DNA from: DASSKF01 sp035690725
Lineage (GTDB): Bacteria > Actinomycetota > Actinomycetes > Actinomycetales > Dermatophilaceae
Assembly (NCBI GenBank): GCA_035690725.1
Contig: DASSKF010000217.1
Coordinates: forward strand, 1-20,464
Reading direction: 5' to 3'
DNA length: 20,464 bases
The position numbers and the translations under genes were made by a program. Under the pieces are notes generated by a model, which searched no databases, was not told where the DNA came from, and saw only the letters and a list, made by a program, of their open reading frames with translations. Positions 11,101 to 17,100 of this stretch are shown here, piece after piece. Numbering within the stretch: position 1 is the stretch's first letter; each line of letters begins with the position of its first letter.

Positions 11101-14100
11101 ATCTGCAGCAGCGGCTCGTTGTCGCCGGTGAGGCGGGTGGCGTGGTTCCCCTCGACCATGCCCTGGTCCGGGTTCTCGACCATGTCGGGGCCGACCAGGA
11201 GCTGGGCGTCGACGAGCACGTCCAGGCCCTCCGGCCCGATCTCGAGGGAGAACACGCCGAGGGCCTGGACCAGGTCGCCGATGCCCAGCACGCCGGCGAG
11301 CTGTGCCCGGACGAAGGTCTCGGAGAAGTCGAGGACGATCGGGTTCTCGGGGTCTCCGGTGGGCACGGCGTACCCGGGCTCGTCGTCGCAGTCCGGGTCG
11401 TCCGCCGTGCTCGTCTCGCCCTTCTCGTCGCACTGGTTGGCCTCGCCCGTGGACGGGGCCTCCTCCTGCTCGCCGTCCGGGTCGTAGGTGAAGCTCTTGC
11501 TGAAGTCGATGCCCCGCAGTGAGGTGGTCTGCCCGATCGCGAGCCCGAGGTTCAGCAGGAGCGCCAAAGTGCCCAAGGCGGTGAAGCCGTCCACTCCGAC
11601 GACTCCGAAGCTGGCGACGCTGATGTTGCCGGCCACGTACACCGCGGGCTGCTCGACCGAGACCTTGGTGCCGATGAAGACCCCGAGGTTGAGGTCGGTG
11701 ATCGCGAAGCCGACCGCGTCGGGGTTGATCGCGACCGCGCACGTGGCGGTGCCGGCATAGGTCTTCGGGTCACAGCGCGTGCCCTGGTCCTCGCCAGCCA
11801 CGTGCTCGGTGTAGATGACGTTGCCGTTCTCGTCGAGCTGCCACTGCGGGCCGTCGTAGCCGATGAACCCCATCAGGTGGCTGCCGCCGAGCGTCATCGT
11901 GGTGAGGTCCGCGACCGTGCCGTCGCCCGTGGCACTGCCGATGAGGGTGACGTCGGCGGTCGGACCGAGGACCAGGGCGATGCTGCCGCGCACGGCGAGC
12001 ACGCCGAAGACGTCGAGCCGCAGGGTGCCCTGGGCCCGGATCAGCACCGAGTCGAACCGGAACGTCTTTGCGTCGGCCTGCTCGCCCGGGCCGGGTGGCG
12101 CGCCGACCTTGACCTGGACGTACTGCGGGTCGCCCTCGTCGTCCGGGTGCAGCTGTCCGTAGGACTCGAAGTCGACGACCGGGAGGACCGGGATGCCCTC
12201 GACGGTGGGGGTGGAGATGTTCAGCTCGATGTTGATGTTCTGCGCCGACGCGGTCAGCCCGTCGATGCCGACGAGCGCGACCTGGGTCGCCGAGGCCTTC
12301 AGTGCGATGAACTTCATCGGGTTGGCGCGGTTGACCGGCTTCATCAGGGCGAGCGCGAAGTCGACGTCGTCGATGACCAGGCCGACCGCGTCGGGGTTGA
12401 CCGCGACCTCGCAGGTGCCCTGGCCGGCATACGTCTGCGGGTCGCAGGTGTTGCTGTCGCTGGGTGCTGCGCCGTCGACGGTGTGGATGAAGGCGCCGTC
12501 GTCGTCGGTGAACCAGTAGGGCCCGTCGCCGACGAAGGCGTGGACGTCCTTGGCGCCGAGGGTCAGGAAGCGCAGCTTGACGCAGAGGGTGCCGTCCTCG
12601 ACGCCCTCGGGGCAGGGGGCGCCGAACGACTCGCCGAACAGGTCGGTGGGCAGGCCGAGATCGGCGAGCACGTCGGTGTCGACGAGACCGTGGGTCAACG
12701 GCATGACGTGGGTGGGGCCGTACTCGAAGTAGAACGACCCGGACAGGTAGACGAAGTCCGAGATCGACAGCACGAAGTGGCTGACGCCGCCGCCGATCAG
12801 GTAGGAGTCGAAGTCGATCGTCACCGGGTCGTTGCCGCCGCCGGTCGCCACGGACAGGGAACCGCCGTCGACCGAGGTCCAGTCGATCGCCGCACCGGTC
12901 TTCGCCGCCGGAGCAGCCGTCCACTTCGAGCCCGCGTTGACCTCGACGGTCGCGTCCTGGGCCCGCAGGACGAGCTCGGGGATGCCGAGCAGCGCGAGGT
13001 GCGCGACGCTCGCCTTCACCGTGTAGAAGGTGGGCGTCTTGCCCAGTTGCCGGGTCAGGGCTCCCGGGACGAGCTTCGCCAGGACGAAGCCGATGTTGAT
13101 GCCCCCGGCGAGGAACCCGACGGCGCCCTCGTGGATGTCGTCCGGGGTGAGGACCTCACCCCTGTCGAGGTCGAAGGTCCCGCCCTCGGGCATCGGGTCG
13201 TAGCCGACGAAGATGCTCGCGTCGGAGATGCCGAGCTCGATCGTCTGCACCTGCACTCCGGAGAGAACGGAGCAGTCCTCGCTGAGGGACACCCCGCCGG
13301 CGGCCGCCTTCGTCGCGGCGAGCCCGAGCTGGGTGCAGGCACCGGTGTCCGAGAACCGGTCCAGCCCGGTCAGTACCGAGACCGTCTCGATGCCGCCCTG
13401 CTGGAACTCGAACCCGCCGGTGATGAAGACGAACCCGGAGATGGCGATGACGACTCGGCCGGCGGAGACCGCGATGACCGGGTCGTCGAAGTCGATCTGG
13501 ACCGCGGGGTTGCCCAGCCCGGTCGGCACCTCGAGGCCGACCGGGGTGGTCGGGTCGGTCGTGTCGTCAGCGGGGAAGCTGGCGGCCCAGTCGACCCAGG
13601 CCGTGCCCGCCCCGAACGCCCCGCCCTTGTTGACCGAGAGGCCGATGTCCTCGAACGTGAGGACCAGCGTGTCGGGCAGGCCGACGGGCGTGAGGTAGCC
13701 GATGCTGGCCTTGATCGCCCAGAACCGAGGGAGACCCCTGAGCACGGTCATCCCGACAGGAGGGTCGACCGAGGCGAAGACGAGCCCGACGTCGATGCCG
13801 TTGGCCAGCAGCCCGATCGCGCCGTCGGACAGGTCACACAACCGGACTCCCTGGTCGTCCTTGTCGGGGGTGTCGCAGCTGGCGGCGCGGTCTCCGAAGG
13901 AGGTGCCCTCGGTCCCGGCTGCGTCGGGGTTGTAGCCGACGAAGAGGGCGGCGTCGGAGATGCCGAACATGGTGGTGACCACCGGCACGTTCCAGATCGT
14001 GGAGGCGTTGGGCGTCGCACACAGCGTGGTACCGCCCGGGTCGGTGTCCTGCCCCAGTCCGCACACCGTGGCGTTGTCGGCGTTGATCTTGCCTGCCAGC

Positions 14101-17100
14101 AGCGCCCCGTCCAGGAGACCGGAGGTGTCGACGTCGACGTGCTCTGTCTGCCCCTTCACGAAGGAGAACCCGCCGGAGAGGTAGACGAAGTCGGAGATCG
14201 CGACAACCACCCGGGTGGCCGAGATGCCGATCATCGAGCCGTGCAGGTCGACGTGGATCGGTGAGCTCCCCTCCCCCGTCTCCACCCGCAGCCCGGCCGG
14301 GGTGGTGCCCTCGGCAGGGAAGCTGGCCTCCCAGTCGACGACCGCCTTGCTACCGGTCACCTTCGTGCCGGGTGAGGTGTTGGTGACTCCGGTGCGGACC
14401 GCGCCGCCACCGTTGACCGAGACGTTGGCCCCGGTCACCTCGATCATGAGCTCGTCGGGCAGTCCCAGCGGGACCAGGTGGCCGACGGTGGCGGTGATCG
14501 CGAAGAAGGTCGAGAAGCCGTAGCCGTCGACGATGGTGGGCTCGGCCGAGGCGAAGACCGCCGCGATCCGGATGTCCGTGGCGAGCAAGCCGATCGCCTC
14601 GGACGAGAGGTCGTCCTCCGTCAGCGCGCCGCCGTCACCGGACCCCACCGCGGGGATGGGCTCGCCGTTGTTGTCGCCCGCGAACACGCTGGCGTGGGTG
14701 ATGCCGATCATGGTGGTCACGACGGGAAGGTTCCAGATGGTGCTGCCGTTGCGGGTCGCGCACAGCTGCTCGTCGCCCGGGTCCTCCGGCGTCCCCGCCA
14801 CGGTGCAGTGCGACCGGTTGGCCGTGTTGATGCGTGTCGCCAGGCTCCTCGCACCCGGCAGGTCGGTGACGTCCACGTCGACGTACTCGACCTGGCCCTG
14901 GGTGAACGCGAACCCGCCGGCAATGTAGAGGAAGTCGTCGATGTTGAGGAGGACGCGGGTGGCCGAGATGCCGACGACGCTGGTGTCGAAGTCGAGGTAG
15001 ACCGGCGCGGCAGTGGTGCCGGTGGGCACGGCCAGTCCGGCCGCGGTGCCTCCGCCATCGTCGCCGGGGAAGCTGGCGACCCAGTCGATGGTGGCTGTCG
15101 AGCCGTCGCGCGGGGTCCCGTTGAGGGTGACCGCGCCACCGCTGTTGACGGACAGGACGATGCCACTGGCGGTGAGCGTGAACCCTTCCGGCAGCCCGAC
15201 CGGATCCAGCGCCGCGATTCTCGCCTTCATCGCGAACAGGCTGGCGAACTTCACGCCGGTGAGCGGGCTGCCCTTGACCTTTGCGAGCACGAAGCCCGCG
15301 TCGATGTCGGACGCCAGCAGGCCGAAGGCACCGTCGCTGAGGTCGTTCCGATCGAGGAGCTGGTCGCCGCCCACCTCGAACGAGGTGCCGTTCGGGCCGT
15401 AGGTGCCGGGGTTGTAGCCGACGAAGACGCTCGCGTCGGAGATCCCGACCAGGATGGTGCTGACCGGGACGTCGAGCAGCATCCGTCCCGTGTCCCCGAC
15501 GGTCACGTCGGAGCTGCTGGCGCTGACCTTGGACTTGAGGGTGGTCCACTCCGTGTTGGTGAGCCCGCTGACGTCGAGGGCGACCGTCTCCTCGCCGCCG
15601 AGCTCGAAGGAGAAGCCACCGGCGAGGTAGACGAACTGGGAGATGCCGACCACCACGAGGTCGGCCTTGATGCCGATAGCGGCGTCGGTGAAGTCGACGA
15701 GCACGGAGCCGGACGGGCTCGGAACCGACAGGCCGGGCTCGCCGTCGCCCGCGGCCGGGAAGGACCCCGCCCAGTCGATCCACGCGCGCGAGGTCGTGTC
15801 GGAGCCGACGCGGCCGCCGCGGTTGACGTCGAGCTCGATCCCGGAGGCGTGCAGGTCCAGGCCGTCGGGCAGCCCGAGGGGGGTGAGGGAGGCGATGGTG
15901 GCGCGGAGGGCCAGGAAGGCGGGGAGGTCGTCGACCGCGTCGCCGCGGTGGACCGCGGTGGCGAGGACGAGTCCGACGTCGATGCCGGTGGCGTAGAGGC
16001 CGACGGCGTCGGTGGAGGGCTGCCCGCCGGCGAACCCGCCCGGGCTGTAGCCGACGAAGACGTCGGCGTCACCGAGGCCGATCAGCAGGGTGTCGACCGG
16101 GAGGTTCCAGATGGTGGTGGCGTCGTCGGTGGTGGCCAGCTCGGTGTCGTCGTCGGGGGCCTGCGTGACGGTGTTGCCGATGGCGTCGACGATGGCGGCC
16201 GGGTCGTCGAGGCCGTCGGTGGAGACGTCGACGAGCCTTCGGGTGCCCTGGGTCAGGGAGAAGCTGCCTGAGAGGTGCACGAACTCGGAGACCGTCAGCA
16301 CGACCTGCTCCGCGGAGACACCGAGGACCGGCCCGGTGGAGTCGACGTAGAGCTCCGGGGGGTCCGTGCCACCGATGAACACGTGGTAGCCCTCGGGGGT
16401 CGGATCGGTGCCTCCGGGGCCCGAGCTGTCGTCGGTCGTGTCCGGATCGGGGAACGAGCTCACCCAGTCCACCGCGGCGGACGGTGCGCCCTGCACGATA
16501 TGCGGGCCGGTGTTCGCCTCGATCGCGAGCTCGTGGACGCTGAGGGTGAGTCCGTCGATTCCGATGAGCTCGACGGACTGCGCCTTCCCCACCAGGCCGA
16601 TGAAGCGCTTCTTCAGCGGCATGCCGCCCAGCGGGGTCAGCACCAGGAGGGCGAGGTTGACGCCGCCGCCGAAGAGGCCGACGGCGCCGGAGGCGATCTC
16701 GTGCGTCCCGTCGAGCAGTCCGTTGCCGTTGGCGTCGTCGATGCCGAACCCGTTGCCGACGAAGACGTTGGCGTCGGTGAAGGCGAGCTGCAGCGTGGAG
16801 ACCTGCAGGTTCCAGACCTTCCCGAAGTCGTCGCTGCGCGCGAGCTCGCCACCCGCTTCGTCGTCACTTCCCTTGACGGGGACCGTCGCCTCGTCCTTCA
16901 GGGCGGCCGGGATGTCGGCCTCGTCGACGCCCTCCAGACTGGTGTCGACGTCGACGGATCGGACCCCACCCTTGGTGAGGGTGACGTCACCGCTGACGTG
17001 CAGGAACCCGTCCAGGTCGAGCAGCACCGGCGCGCTGGCCGAGACCAGCGACCCGGGGAAGTCCAGCACGATCGGTGTGCCCGCTCCCGTGGGCACCGAC

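Noticed and set aside
11802..14264. 820-codon plus-strand open frame (with a similar 597-codon frame at 14478-16271)
   Set aside because: Mirror frames of the module array; repetitive because the modules repeat. No SD or recognisable domain.
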